In this document: positions 1 through 6,533 of the stretch, in pieces
Layout: every line of letters begins with the position of its first letter
How positions within the stretch are numbered: the stretch's first letter is position 1
NCBI GenBank assembly: GCA_910585265.1
Contig: CAJUCA010000063.1
Location: 1-11,761 of the forward strand
DNA from: an uncultured Oscillospiraceae bacterium
Lineage (GTDB): Bacteria > Bacillota > Clostridia > Oscillospirales > Oscillospiraceae
Direction: 5' to 3'
DNA: 11,761 nt
Position numbers and translations under genes: made by a program
Notes under the pieces: generated by a model
What the model saw: only the letters and a program-made list of their open reading frames with translations
Told to the model about the DNA's origin: nothing
Databases searched by the model: none

Positions 1-547
1 AACCTACTCCGATGGCCTCGCTCCGGCGGTGCTGCCTGCCTGCGAAACCGTCTGGCCCCACGAGGACTATGCGGCCCCGTCCGACGTTCACAACTTCATT
101 GTATCAGTGGACCCCCAGGGGATATTGGGATGGAATGACAAGTATGTGGAAAAGCGAGGCCGTCCGAAAGCCCATGTGATCGAAGTCCTTACGGAACAGG
201 TTTCTAATGAATATCTGGCCTATCTGCGGAAAGTGGATGTGTCCTATGTGTTCGCCGGGAAGGACCGGCTGGACTGTACCCTGCTGCTGGGCAAACTGAA
301 AACGCTGTTTCAAATTGACCGGCTGATGCTGGCGGGCGGCGGTCAGATGAACTGGTCTTTCGCCCAGGAGGATCTGATTGATGAGTTGAGTATCATCCTC
401 GCCCCCACAGCGGACGGGAACCGAACGGCGGCATCCCTGTTTGAGAAACCAGCGTTCCTCCCGGAACGGCTTCCGGCGGTATTTCATTCGAAAGCCGTAG
501 AAAAGCTGGATGATGATGCTCTGTGGCTGCGGTATACGAAAGTCTGA
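1..547 (+). CDS. RibD C-terminal / dihydrofolate reductase-like protein (5' end missing)
   Basis: The reading frame is open from the first bases of the window to the TGA at 545-547, so this is the last 181 residues of a longer gene; a GTG at 29 is in frame but the frame continues upstream without a stop, so it is probably internal. The visible part has the RibD-C (DHFR-like fold) signature: a beta strand followed by a glycine-rich LAGGGQMNWSF stretch that in the family binds NADPH phosphates, then an LIDELSIILAP segment and a terminal strand LWLRY. Family members are usually about 220-240 residues and include the pyrimidine reductase domain of riboflavin biosynthesis and many stand-alone NADPH reductases. 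No deaminase domain is visible, so a stand-alone reductase of unknown substrate is more likely than RibD itself. No terminator follows before the next promoter at 565. Family call fairly sure; substrate not known. Confidence 0.8.
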   Translation, partial: TYSDGLAPAVLPACETVWPHEDYAAPSDVHNFIVSVDPQGILGWNDKYVEKRGRPKAHVIEVLTEQVSNEYLAYLRKVDVSYVFAGKDRLDCTLLLGKLKTLFQIDRLMLAGGGQMNWSFAQEDLIDELSIILAPTADGNRTAASLFEKPAFLPERLPAVFHSKAVEKLDDDALWLRYTKV

Positions 548-564
548 AAAATTTCCGAACACTC

Positions 565-595
565 TTGACATGGAGTAGGCTTTATGGTCTATACT
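565..595 (+). promoter_or_regulatory. Promoter of the flavin reductase gene, 19-bp spacer (MerR-type layout)
   Basis: A perfect -35 TTGACA (565-570) is followed 19 bp later by TATACT (590-595). The spacer holds an imperfect dyad (CAT..AG......CT..ATG over 569-586). Normal sigma-A promoters have 17 bp; a 19-20 bp spacer with a dyad between the two boxes is the known layout of MerR-family-activated promoters. A 17-bp reading with -10 TCTATA (588-593) is also possible. The regulator is not in the window. Confidence 0.6.
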
Positions 596-625
596 CGGCT
601 TATCATAACGAAACGGAGGATCACT

Positions 626-1183
626 ATGAGAAAACATTTTGGAAGCAACCCTTGGTTCTTTCCTCTGCCGGTGCTGATTATCGGCACTTACGATGAGAAC
701 GGGAAAGCGGACGCGATGAACGCCGCCTGGGGCGGTCTGTATGACCGGGATAAGGTAGTCCTCTGTCTGAGCGCGGGACACAAGACCACCAAGAACATCA
801 AGGCAAGGGGCGCGTTCACCGTCAGCTTTGCCGATGCCGCCCATGTGGTGGAGGCGGACTATGTGGGGCTGGTGTCCGCCAATCAGGAACCGGATAAGCT
901 GGCCAAGGCCGGACTGCATACCACCCGGAGCGAAGCGGTGGACGCGCCGTTGATTGACGAATTTCCGGTTGCCTTGGAATGCAGGCTGCTCAAGGTGAGC
1001 GAGGACGGCAACATCATCGGCCAGATCGTGGGCATCAGCGCGGATGAAAAGGTGCTGGGCGCGGACGGTAAAATTGATGCCGCCAAGCTGCAAGCCATTT
1101 CCTTTGACCCCTGCGGCAACACCTATGTCAAGATGGGCGAGGTCGTAGGAAAAGCGTTCCAGGACGGCGGGAAGCTGAAATAA
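626..1183 (+). CDS. Flavin reductase-family FMN-binding protein (flavoredoxin-like)
   Basis: A 185-residue protein of the flavin reductase domain family (split-barrel FMN-binding fold). Visible family features are the N-terminal LPVLIIGTYDENGKADAMNA segment (about residues 13-32), the conserved NAAWGG turn, the LSAGHKTTKNI stretch (about 52-62) that in relatives contacts the FMN phosphate, and the TVSFA strand. Members reduce free flavin with NAD(P)H or carry bound FMN as electron carriers (flavoredoxin); which applies here cannot be read from sequence. The start at ATG 626 is chosen because CGGAGGA (614-620) sits just upstream; the longer frame from 584 would begin upstream of the predicted -10 box and so would not be transcribed from this promoter. 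It is followed after 17 bp by the CMD/cupin gene, so the two are very likely co-transcribed. Probably cytosolic, as no signal peptide or membrane segment is seen. Confidence 0.85.
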   Translation: MRKHFGSNPWFFPLPVLIIGTYDENGKADAMNAAWGGLYDRDKVVLCLSAGHKTTKNIKARGAFTVSFADAAHVVEADYVGLVSANQEPDKLAKAGLHTTRSEAVDAPLIDEFPVALECRLLKVSEDGNIIGQIVGISADEKVLGADGKIDAAKLQAISFDPCGNTYVKMGEVVGKAFQDGGKLK

Positions 1184-1200
1184 AGAAAGGATTATTCGCT

Positions 1201-1938
1201 ATGGCAGAAAAGCAAACAGCGGGCCGCGACCGCTTGGGTGATCTCGCCCCGAAATTTGCGGAACTGAACGATGATGTTCTCTTTGGTGAGGTCTGGTCAA
1301 GGGAGGACCAGCTCTCTCCCCGTGACCGCAGCATGATTACCATTGCGGCACTGTTCTCGGCGGGGCTGTATCCCCAACTGAAATCTCACCTCAACTTGGG
1401 CAAGGCCCACGGCGTCACCAAGCAGGAGGCCGTGGAAATTGTGACCCAGCTTGCCTTTTACTGCGGCTGGCCCAAGGCGTGGAGTACCTTCCCGCTTATC
1501 CAGGAGGTCTACGGCGAGGATGATGGCGTAGACCCGGGCCGGCTGTCCTGCTTCCCGGTGGGGGAGAAGAATGACGCTTTCGCCCAATATTTCATTGGGC
1601 AGAGCTACCTTGCACCGCTGTCCAAAGAGCAGGTGCCGGTATTCAACGTGACCTTTGAACCGGGGTGCCGGAACAACTGGCACATCCATCACGCCCAGGA
1701 CGGCGGCGGACAGATGCTGGTCTGCGTCAGCGGCCGGGGCTGGTATCAGGAATGGGGCCAGGAGCCGAGAGAGCTGCGCCCCGGTGACGTAGTGAACATC
1801 CCCGCCGGCGTGAAGCACTGGCACGGTGCGGCCAAGGATTCCTGGTTCCAGCACTTGGCCATAGAGGTCCCCGGCGAGGGTGGACGGACCGAGTGGTGTG
1901 AGGCGGTAGACGAGGAGCAGTATAGCGTTCTGAAATAA
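1201..1938 (+). CDS. Carboxymuconolactone decarboxylase-like domain fused to a cupin domain
   Basis: A 245-residue two-domain protein. Residues about 10-107 form an all-helical carboxymuconolactone decarboxylase (CMD/AhpD-like) domain, with the typical LSPRDRSMITIAAL start and the SHLNLGKAHGVTKQEA helix pair. It lacks the CxxC pair of AhpD-type peroxidase partners (only Cys88 in this part), so an AhpD-like thiol reductase role is unlikely. Residues about 145-225 form a cupin: motif 1 has metal-ligand candidates His161 and His163, with Gln171 at the position usually held by Glu, and motif 2 (GDVVNIPAGVKHWH) gives His206/His208. The CMD-cupin order is known in bacterial genomes but its substrate is generally not. 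SD AAAGGA at 1186-1191; second gene of the operon, followed directly by a terminator. No signal peptide, so cytosolic. Domain calls are strong; the reaction is unknown. Confidence 0.85.
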   Translation: MAEKQTAGRDRLGDLAPKFAELNDDVLFGEVWSREDQLSPRDRSMITIAALFSAGLYPQLKSHLNLGKAHGVTKQEAVEIVTQLAFYCGWPKAWSTFPLIQEVYGEDDGVDPGRLSCFPVGEKNDAFAQYFIGQSYLAPLSKEQVPVFNVTFEPGCRNNWHIHHAQDGGGQMLVCVSGRGWYQEWGQEPRELRPGDVVNIPAGVKHWHGAAKDSWFQHLAIEVPGEGGRTEWCEAVDEEQYSVLK

Positions 1939-1950
1939 AATATGGCAGAT

Positions 1951-1985
1951 AAAAAGGCTGAGGCTGTGGAACCTCAGCCTTTTTT
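1951..1985 (+). terminator. Intrinsic terminator after the CMD/cupin gene
   Basis: A perfect 13-bp stem (1951-1963 with 1972-1984, core GGCTGAGG/CCTCAGCC) and an 8-nt loop end in a T run at 1980-1985. The A run on the 5' side means it could also act on the opposite strand, but no minus-strand gene reads into it. It lies 12 bp after the stop codon and closes the first operon. Confidence 0.9.
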
Positions 1986-1992
1986 GATGCCT

Positions 1993-2022
1993 ATCAGTGT
2001 CAACCTTTGACTTGATACTGAT
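1993..2022. repeat. Inverted repeat upstream of the aldo/keto reductase operon (possible operator)
   Basis: ATCAGTGTCAA (1993-2003) and TTGATACTGAT (2012-2022) are inverted copies matching at 10 of 11 positions, with an 8-bp gap. It is not followed by a T run, so it is not a second terminator. Its position overlapping a TTGACT -35-like hexamer suggests a regulator binding site. Function is inferred from position only. Confidence 0.5.
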
Positions 2023-2037
2023 GAACTAATCGAGACT
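2007..2037 (+). promoter_or_regulatory. Possible promoter of the aldo/keto reductase-flavodoxin operon
   Basis: TTGACT (2007-2012) is followed at 19 bp by GAGACT (2032-2037), a poor -10 that matches TATACT at four of six positions in the same spacing as the promoter at 565. Poor boxes with a 19-bp spacer would fit an activator-dependent promoter. An alternative is TTCTGT (2037-2042), 17 bp, then TAAAAT (2060-2065). Neither can be chosen with certainty; the rest of 1986-2112 shows no gene. Confidence 0.35.
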
Positions 2038-2112
2038 TCTGTTTTCTGCCTCCGTGCGTTAAAATCAGATTGTAGCAAGGAACAACAGCAATCACAGCAG
2101 AAAGGAATCACG

Positions 2113-3216
2113 ATGGAACAGCGAGTATTAGGGCGCGATTTGAAGGTTTCAGCCCTTGGCCTTGGGTGCATGGGTTTCTCCCATGCCTACGGTGCGCCCA
2201 CAGATCGAACCGAGGCCATCCGCTTGATCCAGCAGGCGGCGGATATGGGATATGCCTTCTTCGACACCGCCGAGGTTTACGGAACGGCGGACGATCCCCA
2301 CCACAACGAGGAATTGGTGGAAGCCGCGCTGCGGTCGCGGCGGGAGCGGGTGGTCATCGCCACCAAGTTCGGCATCCATTTTGACATGGGCAGCACGGCG
2401 GTGAACAAGCCTCTTGTGCCGGACTCCCGCCCAGAAGTCATCCGCGCCTCGGTGGAAGCGTCCTTGCAGCGGCTGGGGACAGACCACATTGACCTCTACT
2501 ACCAGCACCGGGCCGATCCCAATGTGCCGGTGGAGGAAGTGGCCGGGGTAATGGCCGATCTGATCCGGGAGGGCAAAATCACCCATTGGGGCCTGTCCGA
2601 AGCGATGGAGGACACCATCCGCCGCGCCCACGCCGTCTGCCCGGTAACGGCGATCCAGAACCGCTACTCCATGATGGCGCGGTGGTACGAGAGCCTGTTC
2701 CCGGTTCTGGAGGAGCTGGGCATCGGCTATGTGGCGTTCTCCCCGCTGGCAAACGGCCTCCTATCCGCGCGGTACGGAAAGGAAACCAAGTTTGAAGCCG
2801 GGACAGATTACCGGAGCGTCATGCCGCAGTTTACCCCGGAGGGCATGGAGCAGAACCGGGCGCTGCTGGAATTGCTCCACCGGCTGGCGGAGGAAAAGCA
2901 GGCCACACCCGCGCAGATCTCCTTGGCATGGATGCTGCGCAAGAAACCCTATATCGTCCCCATTCCCGGCACCCGCAAGCTGGAACGGATGCGGGAGAAC
3001 GCAGGATCGGCGGATACTGTGCTGACAGCATCCGAGGTGCAGGCACTGGACAATGCGCTGGACACGATGGAGATGTCCCAGGTGTTCGGCGGTACAAAAA
3101 TCGTAAAACAGGAGGTTTCCCACCATGAAAAAAATGAAACGTATTTGGGCGCTGCTTTTAACCGCAGCCACGATCCTCTCCCTGCTGGCCGGGTGTGCCA
3201 GCACCCCCGCCAATGA
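2113..3216 (+). CDS. Aldo/keto reductase with a C-terminal overrun into the next gene
   Basis: A cytosolic NAD(P)H-dependent aldo/keto reductase (TIM barrel). The full catalytic tetrad is visible: Asp51 and Tyr56 in DTAEVYG, Lys85 in ATKFG and His132 in YYQHRAD. The cofactor-binding end is also present (FSPLANGLL at about 209-217, PIPGTRKLERMREN at 284-296). SD AAAGGA at 2101-2106 supports ATG 2113. Relatives of the AKR11/AKR13-like clostridial type normally end near residue 330-335, here at GGTKIVK (residues 326-332). This frame instead runs on 35 residues to a TGA at 3214-3216, overlapping the next gene by 92 bp and reading that gene's signal-peptide region out of frame. The extra tail is therefore probably not functional sequence but the result of a lost stop (see findings). 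First gene of a four-gene operon. Reductase call strong; substrate unknown. Confidence 0.9.
   Translation: MEQRVLGRDLKVSALGLGCMGFSHAYGAPTDRTEAIRLIQQAADMGYAFFDTAEVYGTADDPHHNEELVEAALRSRRERVVIATKFGIHFDMGSTAVNKPLVPDSRPEVIRASVEASLQRLGTDHIDLYYQHRADPNVPVEEVAGVMADLIREGKITHWGLSEAMEDTIRRAHAVCPVTAIQNRYSMMARWYESLFPVLEELGIGYVAFSPLANGLLSARYGKETKFEAGTDYRSVMPQFTPEGMEQNRALLELLHRLAEEKQATPAQISLAWMLRKKPYIVPIPGTRKLERMRENAGSADTVLTASEVQALDNALDTMEMSQVFGGTKIVKQEVSHHEKNETYLGAAFNRSHDPLPAGRVCQHPRQ
3110..3116 (+). promoter_or_regulatory. Shine-Dalgarno site inside the aldo/keto reductase frame
   Basis: AGGAGGT, 8 bp before ATG 3125, is a near-perfect ribosome binding site lying within the aldo/keto reductase reading frame. 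It sets the start of the lipoprotein gene and implies translational coupling, since ribosomes finishing the upstream frame pass over it. Confidence 0.75.
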
Positions 3217-4810
3217 CGGTACGTCGGCTACCACGCCCGATGGACCGCAGGGCGAAACCCAGCAGGATGCCGGCTCCCAGCTTCCCGATGGTGCGCTGGT
3301 GATCGCCGAGCAAGGGATGTTCTCCGCCGGAGGCACGGTGCTGACCTCTGATGGGACCTTTGACGTTTCCAACTACTATATGTCCAGGGAAGGTTCCACC
3401 TCCCATGTGGATCACGCCAATGTATTCTATCAGATTCCGGCAGAGGAGAGCGGTCTGCCCATGGTGTTCCTCCACGGCTACGGTCAGTCCCGCATGGGCT
3501 GGATGACCACCCCGGACGGACGCCCCGGTTGGTCTGACCTGTTCCTGCGGATGGGCCACAGCGTGTTCCTCATTGACCAGCCCCGCCGCGGGGAGGCCGG
3601 ACAGACCTCCGTGGCCGGGACCATCAGCACCGAACCCTCTGACCAGACCTGGTACACCCAGTTCCGCATCGGCACTTATCTGGACAATGCTTTCACCTAC
3701 AACGAGGGTTCTCAGTTCCCCACGGGAGAGGATGTGCTGGATCAGTTCTTCCGTCAGATGACCCCGGACACCGCTATGGATTCCGCCAACGGCGATCAGA
3801 ACATTGACACGACCGTGGTGGCCCAGGCGGTAGCGGCAACGATTGATGAGGTCTATGCGCGGACCGGGAAGGATTCCGTTCTTGTCACCCATTCCCAGGG
3901 CGGTATGCCCGGTTGGGAAACAGCCCGGTATACCGATCACATTGCCGCAATCGTGGCGATTGAACCGGGAATGGCCCCGATGGTAGACAGCGAGGACTAT
4001 GCCGCCCTGCTGGAGAAAAATATCCCCGTTACATTCTACTATGGCGACTACATTGGCGAGGAGTTCCCCGCTGTTCCGGCAGCAGGTATGTGGGGCATGA
4101 TGGCCTCCAGCGCGGACGCTTTCACAGCGGCTTACACAGCAGCGGGCGGGAGCAGTACCGTGGTGCATCTGCCCGAAGAAGGGATCACCGGCAATGACCA
4201 CTTTATGTTCCAGGACTTGAACAATGATGTGATTGCGGACCACGTTGAAGCCTGGATTCAGAACCATGCGGGCGTGTCCGGCAGCACTACGCCCCAGGCC
4301 CCCGCAGCGCCCGAAAATGAGGGCGGAAAATCCCTGGTGGTCTACTACTCCGCTACCGGCAGCACCGAGGCCGTGGCCGGATATATCGCCAACGCCACAG
4401 GCGGCGACACCTTTGCCATTACTCCGGCAGAACCCTATTCCTCCGCTGATCTGAATTGGACGGATTCCGAAAGCCGGGTCAGCCGGGAGCATGATGACCC
4501 CTCCCTGCGGACCATGGAGCTGACGGAAACGACCGTAGACGGCTGGGAGGACTATGACACAGTATTCATCGGTTATCCCATCTGGTGGGGCATCGCCGCT
4601 TGGCCGGTGGACAACTTCATCAATGCCAACGACTTCACCGGGAAAACCGTGATTCCTTTCTGCACATCTTCTTCCTCCGGTCTGGGCGAGAGCGGCGAAC
4701 TGTTGGCGGAACTGGCCGGGACCGGCGACTGGCAGGAGGGCCAGCGGTTCCACAGCAGCGTGGCCGAAGCCGATGTGGTGGAATGGGTCAATGGACTGAA
4801 TCTTCAGTAA
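3125..4810 (+). CDS. Lipoprotein fusing an alpha/beta hydrolase to a flavodoxin domain
   Basis: A 561-residue exported lipoprotein. Residues 1-24 are a lipoprotein signal peptide (MKKMKR, hydrophobic core, lipobox LAGC with Cys24), followed by a Thr/Gln/Pro-rich linker to about 55. Residues about 60-385 form an alpha/beta hydrolase: HGYGQS (117-122) is the oxyanion loop, HSQGG carries the nucleophile Ser257, Glu280 after the next strand is the likely acid and His359 in GNDHF the likely base. After a Pro/Ala linker (386-400), residues about 402-560 form a flavodoxin-like domain with the FMN phosphate loop SATGSTEAV (409-417), the GYPIWWG loop (483-489) and a PFCTSSSSGLG loop. Export by lipobox puts both domains on the outer face of the membrane. 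The flavodoxin is a close paralogue of the first flavodoxin in the next gene. A hydrolase joined to a redox carrier suggests an ester released and reduced in one place, but the substrate is unknown. Confidence 0.88.
   Translation: MKKMKRIWALLLTAATILSLLAGCASTPANDGTSATTPDGPQGETQQDAGSQLPDGALVIAEQGMFSAGGTVLTSDGTFDVSNYYMSREGSTSHVDHANVFYQIPAEESGLPMVFLHGYGQSRMGWMTTPDGRPGWSDLFLRMGHSVFLIDQPRRGEAGQTSVAGTISTEPSDQTWYTQFRIGTYLDNAFTYNEGSQFPTGEDVLDQFFRQMTPDTAMDSANGDQNIDTTVVAQAVAATIDEVYARTGKDSVLVTHSQGGMPGWETARYTDHIAAIVAIEPGMAPMVDSEDYAALLEKNIPVTFYYGDYIGEEFPAVPAAGMWGMMASSADAFTAAYTAAGGSSTVVHLPEEGITGNDHFMFQDLNNDVIADHVEAWIQNHAGVSGSTTPQAPAAPENEGGKSLVVYYSATGSTEAVAGYIANATGGDTFAITPAEPYSSADLNWTDSESRVSREHDDPSLRTMELTETTVDGWEDYDTVFIGYPIWWGIAAWPVDNFINANDFTGKTVIPFCTSSSSGLGESGELLAELAGTGDWQEGQRFHSSVAEADVVEWVNGLNLQ
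4328..4804 (+). repeat. Flavodoxin module copy A (paralogous coding repeat)
   Basis: This module and the one at 5462-5938 are more than half identical in protein by eye. At DNA level 4448-4468 equals 5582-5602 exactly (21 bp), and 4551-4608 matches 5685-5742 at 54 of 58 positions, all four changes being at third codon positions. This indicates duplication within the operon. Confidence 0.8.
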
Positions 4811-4828
4811 GAAAAGGAGTTTTACGAC

Positions 4829-6520
4829 ATGAAAAATTTGAGACGTTTCCTCTCCTGCCTGTTGGCAGTCACGATGCTGCTGGCCCTGGGCGTCACGGCC
4901 TATGCCGCAGAATTTACCGATGTACCCGCAGGGTCCGACTACGCCGAGGCCGTTCAGTGGGCCTCCGACAACGGCTATATCTACGGCTATGGAGATGGCC
5001 GCTTTGGTGTGAACGACAATGTGACCCGCGCACAGTTGGCAACCATCTTCCACCGCGCCGCAGGGACGCCCGCCGCATCCGGCACATCCCGCTTCTCTGA
5101 CGCGGAGGCAGGCGCTTACTACATCAATGCGCTCAGTTGGGCGGAGACTGCTGGCCTGATTGCCGGATACCCGGATGGACGGTTTGGCGTGGGCGATCCT
5201 GTCACACGCCAGCAGGTAGCCACGATTCTCTGGCGCTGGGCCGGTTCACCCGCTGCTTCCGCCGAGAATTACTTGGATGAAAACACTATTTCCGCCTATG
5301 CGCAGACGGCGGTGGACTGGTCCCGCTCCAATGGTATCATCGCCGCCCGCAGCGATGGACGGTTTGCCCCCACTGACAACGCTACCCGTGGAGAGATCGT
5401 TTCCGCACTCTACAACTATATGGGCAAGACCTCTACGCCTCCCGCTTCTACCGGGAATGGCAAGATTCTGGTGGCCTACTTCTCCGCCAGCGGCAACACC
5501 GAAGCTGTGGCGAACGCCATTGCTGATACACTGGACGCAGATCTTTTTGAGATGGTTCCCGAAGCGCCCTACACCAGCGCCGATCTGAATTGGACGGATT
5601 CCAGCAGCCGGGTCAATGCCGAGCATAACGATCCTTCCAAGCAGGATGTGAAGCTGGCGAAAAACACCGTGGACAACTGGACAGACTATGACACTGTATT
5701 CATCGGCTATCCTATCTGGTGGGGCATTGCCGCTTGGCCGGTAAACGATTTCGTGAAGAATAACGATTTCACCGGAAAGACTGTGATTCCCTTCTGCACC
5801 TCCACCAGCTCCGGGCTGGGACAGAGCGGCACCCTGCTGGCAGAGATGGCCAATGGCGGCAACTGGCAGGAGGGACGGCGCTTCTCGGAGCGGGCCTCTC
5901 AGTCTGACATCGCGGCCTGGGCCAACGGTCTGGACCTCCCTAAAGCAAATACCCAGCCCACACAGAGCGGTGAATCCAAGGTTCTTGTGGCCTACTTCTC
6001 TATGCCGGAAACCACCAATCCCAACAACATGACCACCGAGGAAGCCAACAGCACCGTAGTCATTAACGGCGAGGTTCTGGGCAACACACAGTATATGGCC
6101 CAGGTCATTCAAAGAACAACGAACGCTGACATCTATCGTATTGAGCCGCAGAACCCCTATCCCACCGACCACACCACCCTGGTTGCTCAGGCACGGGAGG
6201 AGCAGGATCAGGACACCCGTCCCGCTATCAAGGATGCTATCTCCGATTTTGACAGCTATGACACGGTTTTCATCGGCTACCCCATCTGGTGGAGCGACCT
6301 GCCCCAAATCCTCTACACCTTTTTCGATACCTATGATTTCAGCGGCAAGACGGTGATCCCCTTCAGCACTCACGGCGGCAGCAGCTTCGCCGGAACACCC
6401 GCCACCATTCAGAGTCTGGAGCCGGGGGCGAAGATGCTGGATGGCCTGACAATTTCCCGGAACAACATCCAGGATGCGGAGCAGGAGATCGTCTCTTGGG
6501 TCAACGGTCTGGATTATTAA
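4829..6520 (+). CDS. Cell-wall (SLH) anchored protein with two flavodoxin domains
   Basis: A 563-residue secreted protein. Residues 1-26 are a Sec signal peptide with likely cleavage after AYA. Three S-layer-homology repeats follow (about 28-72, 88-132 and 146-192), each with the family's helix-end motif, here VTRAQ, VTRQQ and ATRGE; SLH domains bind secondary cell-wall polymers. After a short Ser/Thr/Pro linker come two flavodoxin domains. The first (about 212-370) has the FMN loop SASGNTEAV and GYPIWWG. The second (about 384-563) is a different subtype with YFSMPETTNPNN in place of the compact phosphate loop, a long insertion, then GYPIWWSDLP and PFSTHGGSSFAGT. Flavodoxins are normally cytosolic electron carriers, so two on a wall-anchored protein is unusual. 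SD AAAGGAG (4813-4819) supports the start; the gene begins 18 bp after the upstream stop. Likely role: surface electron transfer or reduction, inferred. Confidence 0.88.
   Translation: MKNLRRFLSCLLAVTMLLALGVTAYAAEFTDVPAGSDYAEAVQWASDNGYIYGYGDGRFGVNDNVTRAQLATIFHRAAGTPAASGTSRFSDAEAGAYYINALSWAETAGLIAGYPDGRFGVGDPVTRQQVATILWRWAGSPAASAENYLDENTISAYAQTAVDWSRSNGIIAARSDGRFAPTDNATRGEIVSALYNYMGKTSTPPASTGNGKILVAYFSASGNTEAVANAIADTLDADLFEMVPEAPYTSADLNWTDSSSRVNAEHNDPSKQDVKLAKNTVDNWTDYDTVFIGYPIWWGIAAWPVNDFVKNNDFTGKTVIPFCTSTSSGLGQSGTLLAEMANGGNWQEGRRFSERASQSDIAAWANGLDLPKANTQPTQSGESKVLVAYFSMPETTNPNNMTTEEANSTVVINGEVLGNTQYMAQVIQRTTNADIYRIEPQNPYPTDHTTLVAQAREEQDQDTRPAIKDAISDFDSYDTVFIGYPIWWSDLPQILYTFFDTYDFSGKTVIPFSTHGGSSFAGTPATIQSLEPGAKMLDGLTISRNNIQDAEQEIVSWVNGLDY
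5462..5938 (+). repeat. Flavodoxin module copy B (paralogous coding repeat)
   Basis: The counterpart of the module at 4328-4804; see that entry for the matching blocks. The second flavodoxin of the same protein (5978-6517) is a more distant relative, sharing the YDTVFIGYPIWW and GKTVIPF blocks but not the phosphate-loop region. Confidence 0.8.
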
Positions 6521-6533
6521 GAAGGAGTTTGCC

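Noticed and set aside
29..31. GTG as the true start of the first gene
   Set aside because: The frame is open to the window edge and the protein would lack the N-terminal part of the RibD-C fold, so the gene most likely begins outside the window.
584..625. Longer start for the flavin reductase gene at ATG 584
   Set aside because: It lies upstream of the predicted -10 box at 590-595 and has no ribosome binding site; ATG 626 has CGGAGGA.
3158..5053. Long minus-strand open frame (631 codons), and similar ones at 104-1093, 5246-6580, 7388-8887, 8933-9910 and 10638-11690
   Set aside because: They lie opposite well-supported + strand genes, have no convincing ribosome binding site or recognisable domains, and are explained by GC-rich third codon positions keeping the antisense frame open.
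4448..5742. The repeated blocks as a mobile-element or recombination-site repeat
   Set aside because: They are in frame, at equivalent places in paralogous flavodoxin domains, and differ only at synonymous positions, so coding duplication explains them.
6474..6533. Longer start for the Fe-S flavoprotein gene overlapping the SLH-flavodoxin gene
   Set aside because: The extra 20 residues do not resemble the family; the standard flavodoxin-fold N-terminus begins at ATG 6534, with AAGGAG at 6522-6527.
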